Assembly: GCF_004005565.1 (NCBI RefSeq)
Contig: NZ_SADD01000008.1
Coordinates: 62,001-126,000 of the forward strand
Length of the DNA: 64,000 nt
DNA from: Lujinxingia sediminis
GTDB taxonomy: Bacteria > Myxococcota_A > Bradymonadia > Bradymonadales > Bradymonadaceae
Reading direction: 5' to 3'
Positions 8,710 to 17,775 of the stretch are shown here, piece by piece; position 1 is the stretch's first letter, and every line of letters begins with the position of its first letter. Position numbers and translations under genes: made by a program. The notes under the pieces were generated by a model, which saw only the letters and a program-made list of their open reading frames with translations, searched no databases and was not told the DNA's origin.

Positions 8710-10503
8710 TTACGCCGCAGCGGTCTTATCGTCGTTGTAGAGGTTGTTGATCATGTCGCCGTAGCGCGCCATGACCACCCGACGCTTCACGCTGAGCTTG
8801 GGCGTGAGCATGTCGTTATCCGCACTGAACTCCTCTTCGATCAGAGCAAAGCGCTTGGGACGCTCATAACCCTTGAGCGAGGCGCTGACCCGATCGATCT
8901 CTTTCTGGTAGAGCTCCTTGACCTTCGGATGGGTCAGAAGCTCATCGCGGGGCACACCGTTTTTGTCGGCCCAGTTGCTAAGGTTCTCCAGGTCCACCAC
9001 GATCAACGCCACGTTGTAGGCCTTGTTGGTGCCTTCGACCATGACCTGGTTGACGTAGGGCGAGAGCTTGAGCTGCTCCTCGATGGGGCCGGGCACCACG
9101 TACTTGCCGTTCTCCAGCTTGTACTGCTCTTTGACGCGGCCCAGAATCCAGACGAAGCCATCTTCGTCCACGCGGCCGAGGTCGCCGGTGTGGAAGGTGC
9201 CGTCCTCGTCGAGCACCTTGGCAGTCTGCTCGGGGAGGTTGTGGTAGCCCTGCATCACGTTGGGCCCCTTCACGCAGATCTCACCGGTGCCGGAGGGGTA
9301 ACCCTCAACATCGGCGATGGTGATCGCCACGCCCGGGATGGGCCGGCCGACGCTGCCGATCTTGCGATTGGCAGGGGAGTTGCAGGTGGCAATCGGTGAG
9401 GTCTCGGTCAGGCCGTAGCCCTCGTAGACGGTGATGTTGAGGTTGTCGATGAAGCGGGCCACCTCGGGGCTGAGCGCCGCACCGCCGCTGAACGCGTACT
9501 TAAGACGGCCGCCGAAGCGCGCGCGCACCTTCGAGAAGACCAGCTTGTCGTAGAACTTGTTCATCATCGCGGTCAGACCGCCCGACTCACCCCGTTCGCG
9601 CATCCCCCGCAGCGCCTCGGAGTTGGCCATGCCCTGGGTGAAAAGCATCTGCTTGATGCCACCCTCGGCCTCCATCTTCTGCTGCACGCCGTTGTAGATG
9701 CGGTTGAAGATCCGCGGCACGGCAAAGAGAAGGGTGGGGCGAACCTCCGAGAGGTTCTCGATGATGGTGTTGACGTTCTCGGCGATGCCCAGCGCCGCGC
9801 CCATCGAGAGCAGGCAGTGCAGCTCCACGACCTGGCCAAAACTATGGGCCCAGGGAAGGAAGGAGAGGCTGACATCGTCGGGGCCAATCTCCAGAAGCTG
9901 ATGCACGCCGTTGACGTTGCTCATGATGTTCTTGTGGCTGAGCAGCACGCCTTTGGGGTCACCGGTGGTCCCGGAGGTGTAGATGAACCCGCAGACATCG
10001 TCTTCGTCGGGGTGAACGACCGCCGCCGGGGTCTTCGCGCCGTGGTCGAGAAGTGTCTGGTAGCTGTCTTCGGAGTCGCGGGGGCCGTCGAAGTAGATCA
10101 CGCGTTCCAGCGAGTCGAGCTCATCGATCAGCGGCTTGACCTGATCGTAGATCACCTGGTTGGCCACCAGCGCGACCTTCGCGCCGCTGTCGCGCAGGAT
10201 GTAGGTCCAGTCCTTGACCAGCTGGGCCTCGTACATCGGGCAGTAGCGCGCGCCCAGGCTGTAGGTGGCGTAAGCACCGACGGCCCATTCCACGCGGTTG
10301 TTGGCGATGACCGCAACGGTGTCGCCTTTCTGCACGCCCATATCCGCCAGCGCACCGCGGAACTGCTCGACCTGCACGCCGAACTCACCGTAGCTCGTCC
10401 ATTTGTAGCTTCCGCCGGTCTTGGTACCGAAGAGCGGAGACGACTTATACGTCGCGACGCTATGCTCCAAAATCTCGACGAGGTTCTTAAACTCTTTGGC
10501 CAT
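8710..10503 (-). CDS. Long-chain fatty-acid--CoA ligase (AMP-forming)
   Basis: This enzyme activates fatty acids to acyl-CoA through an acyl-adenylate, feeding beta-oxidation or lipid synthesis. The 597-residue ANL-superfamily protein shows the P-loop YTSGTTGDPKGV near residue 175, the long-chain-type YEGYGLTETSP motif near 360, the TGD motif (FHTGDLGRVDEDGF) near 440 and the hinge/C-terminal catalytic region including ENGKYVVPGPIE. It most resembles the FadD15-type bacterial long-chain ligases. The ATG has GGAG 7 nt upstream. It is transcribed alone, divergent from the EpmA-like gene. Confidence 0.93.
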   Translation of the reverse strand: MAKEFKNLVEILEHSVATYKSSPLFGTKTGGSYKWTSYGEFGVQVEQFRGALADMGVQKGDTVAVIANNRVEWAVGAYATYSLGARYCPMYEAQLVKDWTYILRDSGAKVALVANQVIYDQVKPLIDELDSLERVIYFDGPRDSEDSYQTLLDHGAKTPAAVVHPDEDDVCGFIYTSGTTGDPKGVLLSHKNIMSNVNGVHQLLEIGPDDVSLSFLPWAHSFGQVVELHCLLSMGAALGIAENVNTIIENLSEVRPTLLFAVPRIFNRIYNGVQQKMEAEGGIKQMLFTQGMANSEALRGMRERGESGGLTAMMNKFYDKLVFSKVRARFGGRLKYAFSGGAALSPEVARFIDNLNITVYEGYGLTETSPIATCNSPANRKIGSVGRPIPGVAITIADVEGYPSGTGEICVKGPNVMQGYHNLPEQTAKVLDEDGTFHTGDLGRVDEDGFVWILGRVKEQYKLENGKYVVPGPIEEQLKLSPYVNQVMVEGTNKAYNVALIVVDLENLSNWADKNGVPRDELLTHPKVKELYQKEIDRVSASLKGYERPKRFALIEEEFSADNDMLTPKLSVKRRVVMARYGDMINNLYNDDKTAAA

Positions 10504-10728
10504 CGATCACTCCAATTTCGCAATACGCGTTAGCACTCGACGCTCATCCTGCCGTAGACATCTGAGCGTGCGTGGCCAATCTGGACCACGGCTTCCTTGA
10601 CCATCACCATTCGACAAGCTGTTCTTAGCCCGCCAATCTAGCCGTCAATGCGGAGGTGCGCAAGGTGCCCTGAACCGGCTTTGGGCGTGGCTACATCGTG
10701 TCGATAACTCCAGCTGTGTGCGAGACTT

Positions 10729-12006
10729 ATGTCCGATACCCAACGACTTGACCGACTCCCCGATCATGCCAGTGTTCAGACGCGAGGCAGGCTGGTGCAA
10801 ACGGATCAGGGCTGGGAGCTGCGAAATCTTCACCGCCGCTACAGTCTTGTGTTTTTCAACGCTGCGGAGCCCGCTGCTTCGGAGCATCTGGCCCTGGTGG
10901 AGCTCGCCGGCCAGCGCGATGGCGAGCAGATCACGGTAGCATCATGGAGGGTCATCGCCCACGCCCAGACCGGCCCCACTCGCCTCACCGCTGACCGCAC
11001 CACCGAGTTGGGCCGGGCCCTTGAGGCTCGCGCCAGGTTTAACCGGCAGGCTCGCCACTTCTTTGAGTTCCGCGACTTTCTGGAAGTCGAGACGCCGGCC
11101 TGGGTGCGCGCCCCGGGCACCGATGTGCATCTATCCCCGGTGGCGGCCACCGTGCATCTCGACGGCCCGCACCTTCCCCGAACGGGCTACCTGCATACCT
11201 CGCCAGAGTTCAGCATGAAGCGCCTTCTCTGCGAAGGCGCCGAGCGGATCTACCAACGTGCCAGAGTGTGGCGAGATGGCGAGGTGACCGCGCGACATAA
11301 TCCCGAATTCAGTCTTCTGGAGTGGTACCGCGCCTGGGAGCCCCTGGATGCCATCATGGACGACGTCGAGCAGCTCGTCGCTCAGACGCTTCACGCCGGG
11401 AGTGCGCGTCCGCTCTTACGCCCGATTCCGCGCGTGACCATGCAGGAGGTTGTCAGGGAGGCCTGCGGCTTCGACATCCTGGACACCCTCACCCTGGAGC
11501 CGCTGCGCGAGACGGTTCATCGTCTCGATCTTCTCCCCCCGCATCTATGTGAGACGACGCATTGGGATGACCTTTTCTTTGCGCTGGTCGTTGAACATAT
11601 CGATCCCTTTATCGCCACGATGGGGGCGGTCTTCGTCACCGAGTGGCCCGCACCGCTGGCGGTGCTGGCTCGCAAAAGTCCGCACGATGCGCGCACAGCC
11701 GAGCGCTTTGAGCTCTACGTCGACGGCGTGGAGCTGGCCAACGGCTTTGGCGAGCTAACCGACGCGCAGGAGCAACGCGCGCGTTTTGAGGAGGACAGCC
11801 GCGCGCGCAAGGCCCGCGGGTTGCCCTGCCTGCCGATGCCGGAGGCCTTTCTGGAGGCGTTGCGCTTTGGCATGCCTCCCTCCTCGGGGGTGGCGCTGGG
11901 AGTGGACCGGCTGCTGATGCTGCAGCTGGGCACCGCGTCGATCCGTGACGTGGCCCCCTTTGCGCTGTGGCGGACGGAGGCCGGCGAGCTTGTGGACTGG
12001 CCCTGA
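10729..12006 (+). CDS. epmA: EF-P lysine ligase EpmA/GenX-like (class II LysRS paralogue)
   Basis: The protein is related to the catalytic core of class II lysyl-tRNA synthetase. In E. coli, EpmA attaches (R)-beta-lysine to a lysine of elongation factor P. Motif 2 (RVWRDGEVTARHNPEFSLLEW) starts near residue 180, the FGELTDAQEQ stretch near 340 and motif 3 (GVALGVDRLLML) near 385. At 425 residues it is about 100 longer than E. coli EpmA. The extra N-terminal segment (residues 20-85, alternating hydrophobic beta-like strands) may be an OB-fold-like domain, which is inference. Neither efp nor epmB is in this window. The next gene is a class I LysRS, so this paralogue need not charge tRNA-Lys. 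Confidence 0.85.
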   Translation: MSDTQRLDRLPDHASVQTRGRLVQTDQGWELRNLHRRYSLVFFNAAEPAASEHLALVELAGQRDGEQITVASWRVIAHAQTGPTRLTADRTTELGRALEARARFNRQARHFFEFRDFLEVETPAWVRAPGTDVHLSPVAATVHLDGPHLPRTGYLHTSPEFSMKRLLCEGAERIYQRARVWRDGEVTARHNPEFSLLEWYRAWEPLDAIMDDVEQLVAQTLHAGSARPLLRPIPRVTMQEVVREACGFDILDTLTLEPLRETVHRLDLLPPHLCETTHWDDLFFALVVEHIDPFIATMGAVFVTEWPAPLAVLARKSPHDARTAERFELYVDGVELANGFGELTDAQEQRARFEEDSRARKARGLPCLPMPEAFLEALRFGMPPSSGVALGVDRLLMLQLGTASIRDVAPFALWRTEAGELVDWP

Positions 12007-12261
12007 CCCGTTCACCGGGGGGCAAAACGCATTGCCGTGGAATGCGCGGGGTGGGTGAAGCGCTCCCTGAAAGGTCGGTTCGTACCGGGAGTTTCGGGAG
12101 GCCGTTGATACCGCCATCACAGGCGCGTCAGGTGGCCTTACAGACCCGGTTGCATTGTCGAAATGGCCCCACTACAGTGCCGCCGCCGACGCCCCGGCGC
12201 GCGGCCTCCGTATCCTTATTTCCAGCACAATCTGGCTAACCCGTACCACCGAGAGCGCACC

Positions 12262-13905
12262 ATGAGTGAGTTGCCCGAACACCTCAAAGCCTGGCCCTAC
12301 CGCGAAGCCCACAAAATCGTGGAGCGCGTCGAGAAGACCAAATCCGGCGACGAGAAGGGCGATAAACCCACGCTCTTTGAGACGGGCTTTGGCCCCAGCG
12401 GCCTGCCACATATCGGCACCTTCGCCGAGGTCGCCCGCACCACCTGGGTACGCAAAGCCTACGAGCATCTCACCGGTCGCCCCACTCGCCTGGTGGCGTT
12501 TAGCGACGACCTCGACGGCCTACGAAAAGTTCCGCAGAACATGCCCAACCAGGAGCTCATCGCCGAGCACCTGGGCAAGCCGCTTTGTGATATCCCCGAT
12601 CCTTTTGGCGAGGAAGATAGCTTCTCGGGCTACATGAACGCGCAGCTGCGCCGTTTTCTGGATTCGTTCGGCTTTGAGTACGACTTCGTCTCGTCCAACG
12701 AACAGTACCGCAGCGGCGCGTTTAACCCCGGCCTCACGCGCATCCTGGAGAAGTATGAGGAGGTGCGCGGTGTGATTACGCCCACGCTCAGCCAGGAGAA
12801 GCGCGCGGACTGGAGCCCCTTCTTTCCCATCTGTCGCAAGTGCGGCAAGGTCTACACCACCCGCATCACCGGCGTAAATCCTGACGCCGGCACCGTGTCC
12901 TACACCTGCGATAAGTCCTTCCGCGGCATTGAGTCCTGCGGCAATCAGGACACCGTCCCGGTCACCGATGGCAATGTCAAAGTCGGCTGGAAGGTCGACT
13001 GGGCGATGCGCTGGTATGTGCTCGGCGTCGACTACGAGATGTACGGCAAGGACCTCATTGAGTCTGCCGAACTCTCCGCGAAGATCGTGCGAGTGCTCGG
13101 CGGCGAGCCGCCGGCGGGCATGTTTTATGAGCTCTTTCTGGATGAGAACGGGGCGAAGATCTCCAAGAGCGTCGGCAGCGGTCTGACCATCGACGAGTGG
13201 CTGCAGTACGGCACGCTCGAGAGCCTGAGCTGGTTCATTTTTCAGAACCCCACCAAGGCCAAAAAGCTGCACTTCGACGTGATCCCCCGCTCCACCGACG
13301 ACCACCTGCAGGCCCGCGCCGAGTTCGGTCGCGCCGATGAGGACGAGCGCATCAACAACCCGATCACCTTCATTGAGTACGATAAGATCGACGCCGGCCA
13401 GGATCTCGGCTTTGAGAGCGATCTGACCTACTCGATGATCCTCAACCTGGTGAGCGTGCTCAATACCGGCGACAAAGCGATCATCCGCGAGTACCTGCAG
13501 CGCTACGATGCCCACTCCGAGGCCGATGATGCTGTGATCGACGACATGATCGACCGCGCGGCCCGCTACTATCGGGACTTCATCGTTCCCACCAAAAAGT
13601 ATGAGCTTCCGCCGGACGAGATGATGCCGAGTGTGCATCAGCTGCGCGAGTTTCTGGCCGGCTACGAGGGCAACGACGCTGAAGAGTTGCAGTCAGCCAC
13701 CTACTCCGCCGGCAAAGATCAGGGGGTGGCACTGGGCAAGTGGTTTAAGACGATGTACCGCATGCTGCTCGGCCAGGATCGCGGCCCGCGCCTGGGCACC
13801 TTTATTCACCTCTACGGGGTCAAGGAGACCCTGGCGTTGATCGATGAGCGCATCGCGCAGAAAGAGGCCGAAGATGTCAGCGCTGACGGCGGCGATGACG
13901 CCTGA
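12262..13905 (+). CDS. lysS: Lysyl-tRNA synthetase, class I
   Basis: Class I LysRS charges tRNA-Lys with lysine; it is unrelated in fold to the common class II enzyme. The HIGH-equivalent is PSGLPHIGTF near residue 45 and the KMSKS-equivalent is AKISKSVG near 295. A zinc-binding CRKCGKVY with later cysteines lies near 190-230. Length is 547 residues from the ATG at 12262, which begins MSELPEHLKAWPYREAHKIV and matches the family N-terminus. A longer open frame starts at 12163 but adds a low-quality Arg/Pro-rich stretch. This type is typical of archaea, spirochaetes, alphaproteobacteria and scattered other bacteria. A DUF6178 gene follows 31 bp downstream, probably in the same transcript. Confidence 0.94.
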   Translation: MSELPEHLKAWPYREAHKIVERVEKTKSGDEKGDKPTLFETGFGPSGLPHIGTFAEVARTTWVRKAYEHLTGRPTRLVAFSDDLDGLRKVPQNMPNQELIAEHLGKPLCDIPDPFGEEDSFSGYMNAQLRRFLDSFGFEYDFVSSNEQYRSGAFNPGLTRILEKYEEVRGVITPTLSQEKRADWSPFFPICRKCGKVYTTRITGVNPDAGTVSYTCDKSFRGIESCGNQDTVPVTDGNVKVGWKVDWAMRWYVLGVDYEMYGKDLIESAELSAKIVRVLGGEPPAGMFYELFLDENGAKISKSVGSGLTIDEWLQYGTLESLSWFIFQNPTKAKKLHFDVIPRSTDDHLQARAEFGRADEDERINNPITFIEYDKIDAGQDLGFESDLTYSMILNLVSVLNTGDKAIIREYLQRYDAHSEADDAVIDDMIDRAARYYRDFIVPTKKYELPPDEMMPSVHQLREFLAGYEGNDAEELQSATYSAGKDQGVALGKWFKTMYRMLLGQDRGPRLGTFIHLYGVKETLALIDERIAQKEAEDVSADGGDDA

Positions 13906-13936
13906 GCACGTCTCCACGCATCTCAAAGGGCGAATC

Positions 13937-15676
13937 ATGAGCAACGATAAGATCGTCGAGTTGAACCCGCATCGTACAAGCCCGGGCATCGCCCGGGCGT
14001 TGATCGCCGGTCAGGACACTTCGCTTGGGCCGGGCAATCCCGTTGAGCAGATCCAGGCCATCCTCGATCGTCCCGATGCGGAAGCCTTCATTCCGAGCGT
14101 CAATCCGCACAGCCTCTTTCGGCTTATTAAAGAGGCGGGGTTTGATCAGGGCGTCGATCTGGTGCCTTACGCCAGCCCCGAGCAGATTCAGGTCATCATT
14201 GACCTGGACTGCTGGGAGGGCGACCACTTGAGCGGCCGCCGCATGGCCACCTGGATGGCGGTACTGGTGGCCGAGGCCGACGACGGGCGCTTAAAAAAGG
14301 TGATCCGCGAGCTCGATCCGGAGGTTATCGCGCTTTATTTCAAGGCGCATATCGAGGCCGTCGAGGTGCTCGATCCGGAGGAGGGCATCCCCGATCATCT
14401 CCCGGACCGGGTGGAGCTGAGCCCGGACAACGCCTACGCGCTCGTCTACACCGACGATGAAGACATCGCCGCGTTGATGCGCGCGCTGGTCAAACGTCTC
14501 TACGAGGTGGACCCGGCGATGGCCTGGACGCTTTTTGAGGCGGTGCGCTGGGAGCTGACCTCGCAGATGGAGGAGATGGCGCTGCAGTGGCGCACGAGCC
14601 GTCTGGAGGAGTTCGGTTATGTGGCGCGCACCGAGGCGCTGGCCGTCTACGGCTACCTGAACCCGGTGCGTTTTCGCGAGCGCTGGGAGAAGGGCGACAT
14701 CGAGGCCAAGGTCCAGCTTGCTGCCCCCGAAACCTTTGATGTGCCGCGGGTGCTGGTGGAGAACCTCGATGAGCGCCTCTTCTTCTTCACGGTCGTCGAT
14801 GCGCTTGAGGATGAGGCGCTCATCGAGCGCATCGCCGCCGAGCTGACCGCGCTCAACAACCGCACGATGATCGCCGACGGCATTGAGCCCGGCGAGATCG
14901 AGACGGGCAGGGAGGTGGTGCGTCGCACCGGAGGCTACCTGAGTCTGGGGCTGGAGTTTGTCTCCCGCACCGAGCTTGCGCGGGCGGAGCGGGTGATCCG
15001 CACGGTGCCGCTGCGACAGCTCTTTCAGGTGGGCTACTCGCTGGCACACAACCTCAAACTCAAAGCTGCGCAGCTTGAGCAGCGTCCCACGCTCACGCTC
15101 GTTGAAGATCTGCCCTACTCGCTGCTCAACCCCGATGAGGCCGCGCTCTTTGAGGGCCTGAGTGCGGTGCGGCCGACGTATGCCGCCGATCGTGCGACCT
15201 TTGATATCTTCCATACGCAGTCGCAGGTCGATCAGGCTGCGCTTCGCATCGGGATGCTGGCCTTTAAGCAGCTCTGGCTCTTCGGGGTGACGCGTCATCG
15301 GGTCGAAGATCTGGCCGCGCTCCTCTACAACGACAAGCTGGTCAATGAGGCCGACCAGGCCAGCTTCGATGTCTTCTTTGCGACCTCGCTGGCCACCCAC
15401 CTGATCGCCGGGAAGCCCTGGGTGCGCGGGCTGACGGAAGCGGAGCTTCGCGAGCTTCCACAGAAACTCCGGCAGGCCCCCTGGGGTGACGATCCGATCG
15501 GATTTTTTGAGCCGGTGATCGGACCGATTCTGGTGGAGCTTCCGCCGGCGACCAGTGGATTGGCCACGCGCTGGCTGCGCGAGACACTGGCGCAGCTGGT
15601 CGATGAACTCGCTGAGGTCAGCGAGTTCATCGGCGCGGAGCCCTACACCGAGGTGTTGCTCGTGGCGGCCGAATAG
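13937..15676 (+). CDS. DUF6178 family protein
   Basis: This is a 579-residue soluble, largely helical protein that resembles the DUF6178 family known from deltaproteobacteria-type lineages; its function is unknown. The N-terminal half carries the recognisable NPHSLFRLIKEAG and VDLVPYASPEQIQVIIDLD stretches. There is no signal peptide or membrane segment. The ATG at 13937 follows AAAGGG. The 31-bp gap to the class I LysRS gene suggests cotranscription, but no functional link is known. Confidence 0.8.
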   Translation: MSNDKIVELNPHRTSPGIARALIAGQDTSLGPGNPVEQIQAILDRPDAEAFIPSVNPHSLFRLIKEAGFDQGVDLVPYASPEQIQVIIDLDCWEGDHLSGRRMATWMAVLVAEADDGRLKKVIRELDPEVIALYFKAHIEAVEVLDPEEGIPDHLPDRVELSPDNAYALVYTDDEDIAALMRALVKRLYEVDPAMAWTLFEAVRWELTSQMEEMALQWRTSRLEEFGYVARTEALAVYGYLNPVRFRERWEKGDIEAKVQLAAPETFDVPRVLVENLDERLFFFTVVDALEDEALIERIAAELTALNNRTMIADGIEPGEIETGREVVRRTGGYLSLGLEFVSRTELARAERVIRTVPLRQLFQVGYSLAHNLKLKAAQLEQRPTLTLVEDLPYSLLNPDEAALFEGLSAVRPTYAADRATFDIFHTQSQVDQAALRIGMLAFKQLWLFGVTRHRVEDLAALLYNDKLVNEADQASFDVFFATSLATHLIAGKPWVRGLTEAELRELPQKLRQAPWGDDPIGFFEPVIGPILVELPPATSGLATRWLRETLAQLVDELAEVSEFIGAEPYTEVLLVAAE

Positions 15677-15881
15677 TACGCCTGAGCTGGTGGTGTTGCG
15701 GCGTCGGTCTGCGGCGTTGAGAGTGTCTCGGGCTGCGAAGGCTTCGTCTGCGGTGTGCGCCTTGCTCTCAACGTTGCCGCCATTACCATCGGCTCGCGGT
15801 GTGGTAGGGCGGCCGAATCCGTGGTCCACAGGGGGGGGGACCGAGGCCGTCGTGCGAAAGTGGCACCGGCGGCCACAGGTG

Positions 15882-15890
15882 TGGTATGAT
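15882..15890 (+). promoter_or_regulatory. Candidate extended -10 promoter element
   Basis: TGGTATGAT is an extended -10 motif (TG-N-TATGAT) 65 bp upstream of the SpoIID-domain gene. No good -35 box is found at the usual distance, which is acceptable for extended -10 promoters. Confidence 0.4.
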
Positions 15891-15955
15891 GTGGGTGCAA
15901 CCGCGACGTTCAGCCGGTCCACCCCGATCTTCGACCCCGCCTCAGGGAGAGGTTC

Positions 15956-17686
15956 ATGCGCCAGATCCTCGTCGCCCTCATCGCTCTTTTTGTGCTGCTA
16001 CCGACCTCGCAGGCCTTTGCCGATGAGCTCAGCGGACGGCTGGCCGACGGCTGGACGGACACCCCCATTGAGGGAGCCACAGTCGAAGTGCTGGGTTTGA
16101 ACGTCCGGGTCACCACCGACTCCGAAGGACGCTGGGAGTTTGATCTTCCAGAAGGGGAGTACGAGCTTTCGATTGAGGCGCCGGTCTTCGGTGAGGTTCA
16201 CGAGAGCCGCCTGGTCCACCAGCGCGTGCCGCAGGTGCGTCCGGCGCGCGCCTACGTCTACACCTCGGACTTCTATGATCGGGGCGTGCCGGCGGCGTCC
16301 TATCCGGTGGGGCTCCCCTCAACCTCGGGGCGCATCGACGACCCGGCCGGTCCGCTGGAGCTGTGGCGTCTCTGGGGAAGCGCTCCGGAGCTGGCCAGCG
16401 CGCTCTATGAGATCCCGGCTTCCCAGCCGCCGATCATTCGCGTGGGGCGGCGCGCCGACCACACCGGTGGTGATGGCTGCACGGACAGCTCCAACCCGAT
16501 CGTGGCCATCGATGAGATGACGCTCGATGAGTACGTCAAAGGGGTGCTTCCCCCGGAGATTGGCGTCTTCCGTAGCCTGGCCGGTGCCAGCGAGGTGTAT
16601 AAAGCCTTCGCCATCGCCGCGCGCAGCTACGGGCTCTACTTTGTGCTGCGCTACGGCCCGGGCAACCGCCGTGAGTTGGGGCGCTCGGTGCCGCCGCATA
16701 ATTACTCCTGGTTTCATATCGACGATACGGCCTGCAACCAGCGCTACGACGATCAACGCCTCACGATTACCACCGACGCTGCCGAGGCGGTCTCCGAGCT
16801 GATCATGGTCAAGCGCGGCTCACCCACCACCCTCGACAAGTACGAATACGCGGCGAGTTGCGGCAAGCACGGCACTCGCCCGATGTATCAGAGCGCGCTT
16901 GTGGACGATAACGCCCCTACGAGTGCATGTGCGGGGAGCTGGTGCGGGCACAACAGCTGCGCGGCGCACGAAGACAATCCCAACGTCGCCGGCAGCGACC
17001 GCTGCCTGGTGCGAGGCATCTGCCAGTGGGGCGCGATCTCGTGGGCGGCCAGCGGCAAGACCTACACCTGGATGCTCGACCATTATCAGCCCAACACCGA
17101 GCTCCGAACGCTGGCCTCCGCTGGCAGTGACCCGGCCGTGCGACTGACCGGCTACGTGTATGAAGATCCTGAAGATAAAGTCGGCAGCGCCATCGCCGGT
17201 GCCACCGTGCGCTTGAGCGACGGCCAGCAGGATACCGCCGGGTCCAACGGTGCCTACAACTTTGATCGCGTGCTCCTCTCGGAGGGCGAGGTCACCATTG
17301 AGGCCAGCGCACCGGGGTATCATAGCGCCACGCTGGAGAAGACGCTGGAGGCCGGTGTCACCAACTGGGGAAGCATCCGCCTGGAGGTCGATCCGACCTG
17401 GGCGCCGGAGCCCAATCCTGAGCCCGAGCCCGAGCCCGAAGATCCGGTGGACGCCGGCGGTGACGCTCCCGACGTTGATGGGGCCGATGTCGGCGTGGAT
17501 GACTCCGGGTTTGGCGACGGGGGCACCTCGGGGGATTCCTGGGCCGGCGGTGAGTCGCAGATGAGTGTGTTGAGCGCGTCCTCCGGCGTGGGCGGAGGCT
17601 GCCAGGCGGCGCCGGGCCTTCCGGCACCTCTTTTGCTCACGCTGATGCTCTTTTTGCTGGGCGTGCCGGGAGGTCGCCGGCGTTGA
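15956..17686 (+). CDS. SpoIID/LytB-domain surface protein with MYXO-CTERM-like tail
   Basis: This is a 576-residue exported protein. The signal peptide (cleavage near AFA, residue 22) is followed by a carboxypeptidase-regulatory-like beta-sandwich (about 25-90) and a SpoIID/LytB domain (about 175-385). The SpoIID domain keeps the catalytic-glutamate context LDEYVKGVLPPEIG; SpoIID proteins are lytic transglycosylases acting on denuded glycan strands. A second regulatory-like domain (about 395-470), a Pro/Glu/Asp-rich linker and a C-terminal GGGCQAAPGLPAP then hydrophobic stretch then GGRRR tail follow. That tail has the Cys-TM-basic layout of MYXO-CTERM signals, pointing to sorting to the cell surface. 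The enzyme activity is inferred from the family. Confidence 0.85.
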   Translation: MRQILVALIALFVLLPTSQAFADELSGRLADGWTDTPIEGATVEVLGLNVRVTTDSEGRWEFDLPEGEYELSIEAPVFGEVHESRLVHQRVPQVRPARAYVYTSDFYDRGVPAASYPVGLPSTSGRIDDPAGPLELWRLWGSAPELASALYEIPASQPPIIRVGRRADHTGGDGCTDSSNPIVAIDEMTLDEYVKGVLPPEIGVFRSLAGASEVYKAFAIAARSYGLYFVLRYGPGNRRELGRSVPPHNYSWFHIDDTACNQRYDDQRLTITTDAAEAVSELIMVKRGSPTTLDKYEYAASCGKHGTRPMYQSALVDDNAPTSACAGSWCGHNSCAAHEDNPNVAGSDRCLVRGICQWGAISWAASGKTYTWMLDHYQPNTELRTLASAGSDPAVRLTGYVYEDPEDKVGSAIAGATVRLSDGQQDTAGSNGAYNFDRVLLSEGEVTIEASAPGYHSATLEKTLEAGVTNWGSIRLEVDPTWAPEPNPEPEPEPEDPVDAGGDAPDVDGADVGVDDSGFGDGGTSGDSWAGGESQMSVLSASSGVGGGCQAAPGLPAPLLLTLMLFLLGVPGGRRR

Positions 17687-17722
17687 GTTTCGGCGCTACG
17701 ACGCGAACTCGGTACCCGAAAG

Positions 17723-17756
17723 AAAAAGCCCCGGCCTGGTAGGCCGGGGCTTTTTT
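17723..17756. terminator. Bidirectional intrinsic terminator
   Basis: The stem AGCCCCGGCCT / AGGCCGGGGCT with a short GGT loop is flanked by AAAAA and TTTTTT. It lies between the convergent SpoIID-domain gene and the V/A-ATPase-like gene. Confidence 0.9.
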
Positions 17757-17775
17757 CATGAGGTCATGATGAGGT

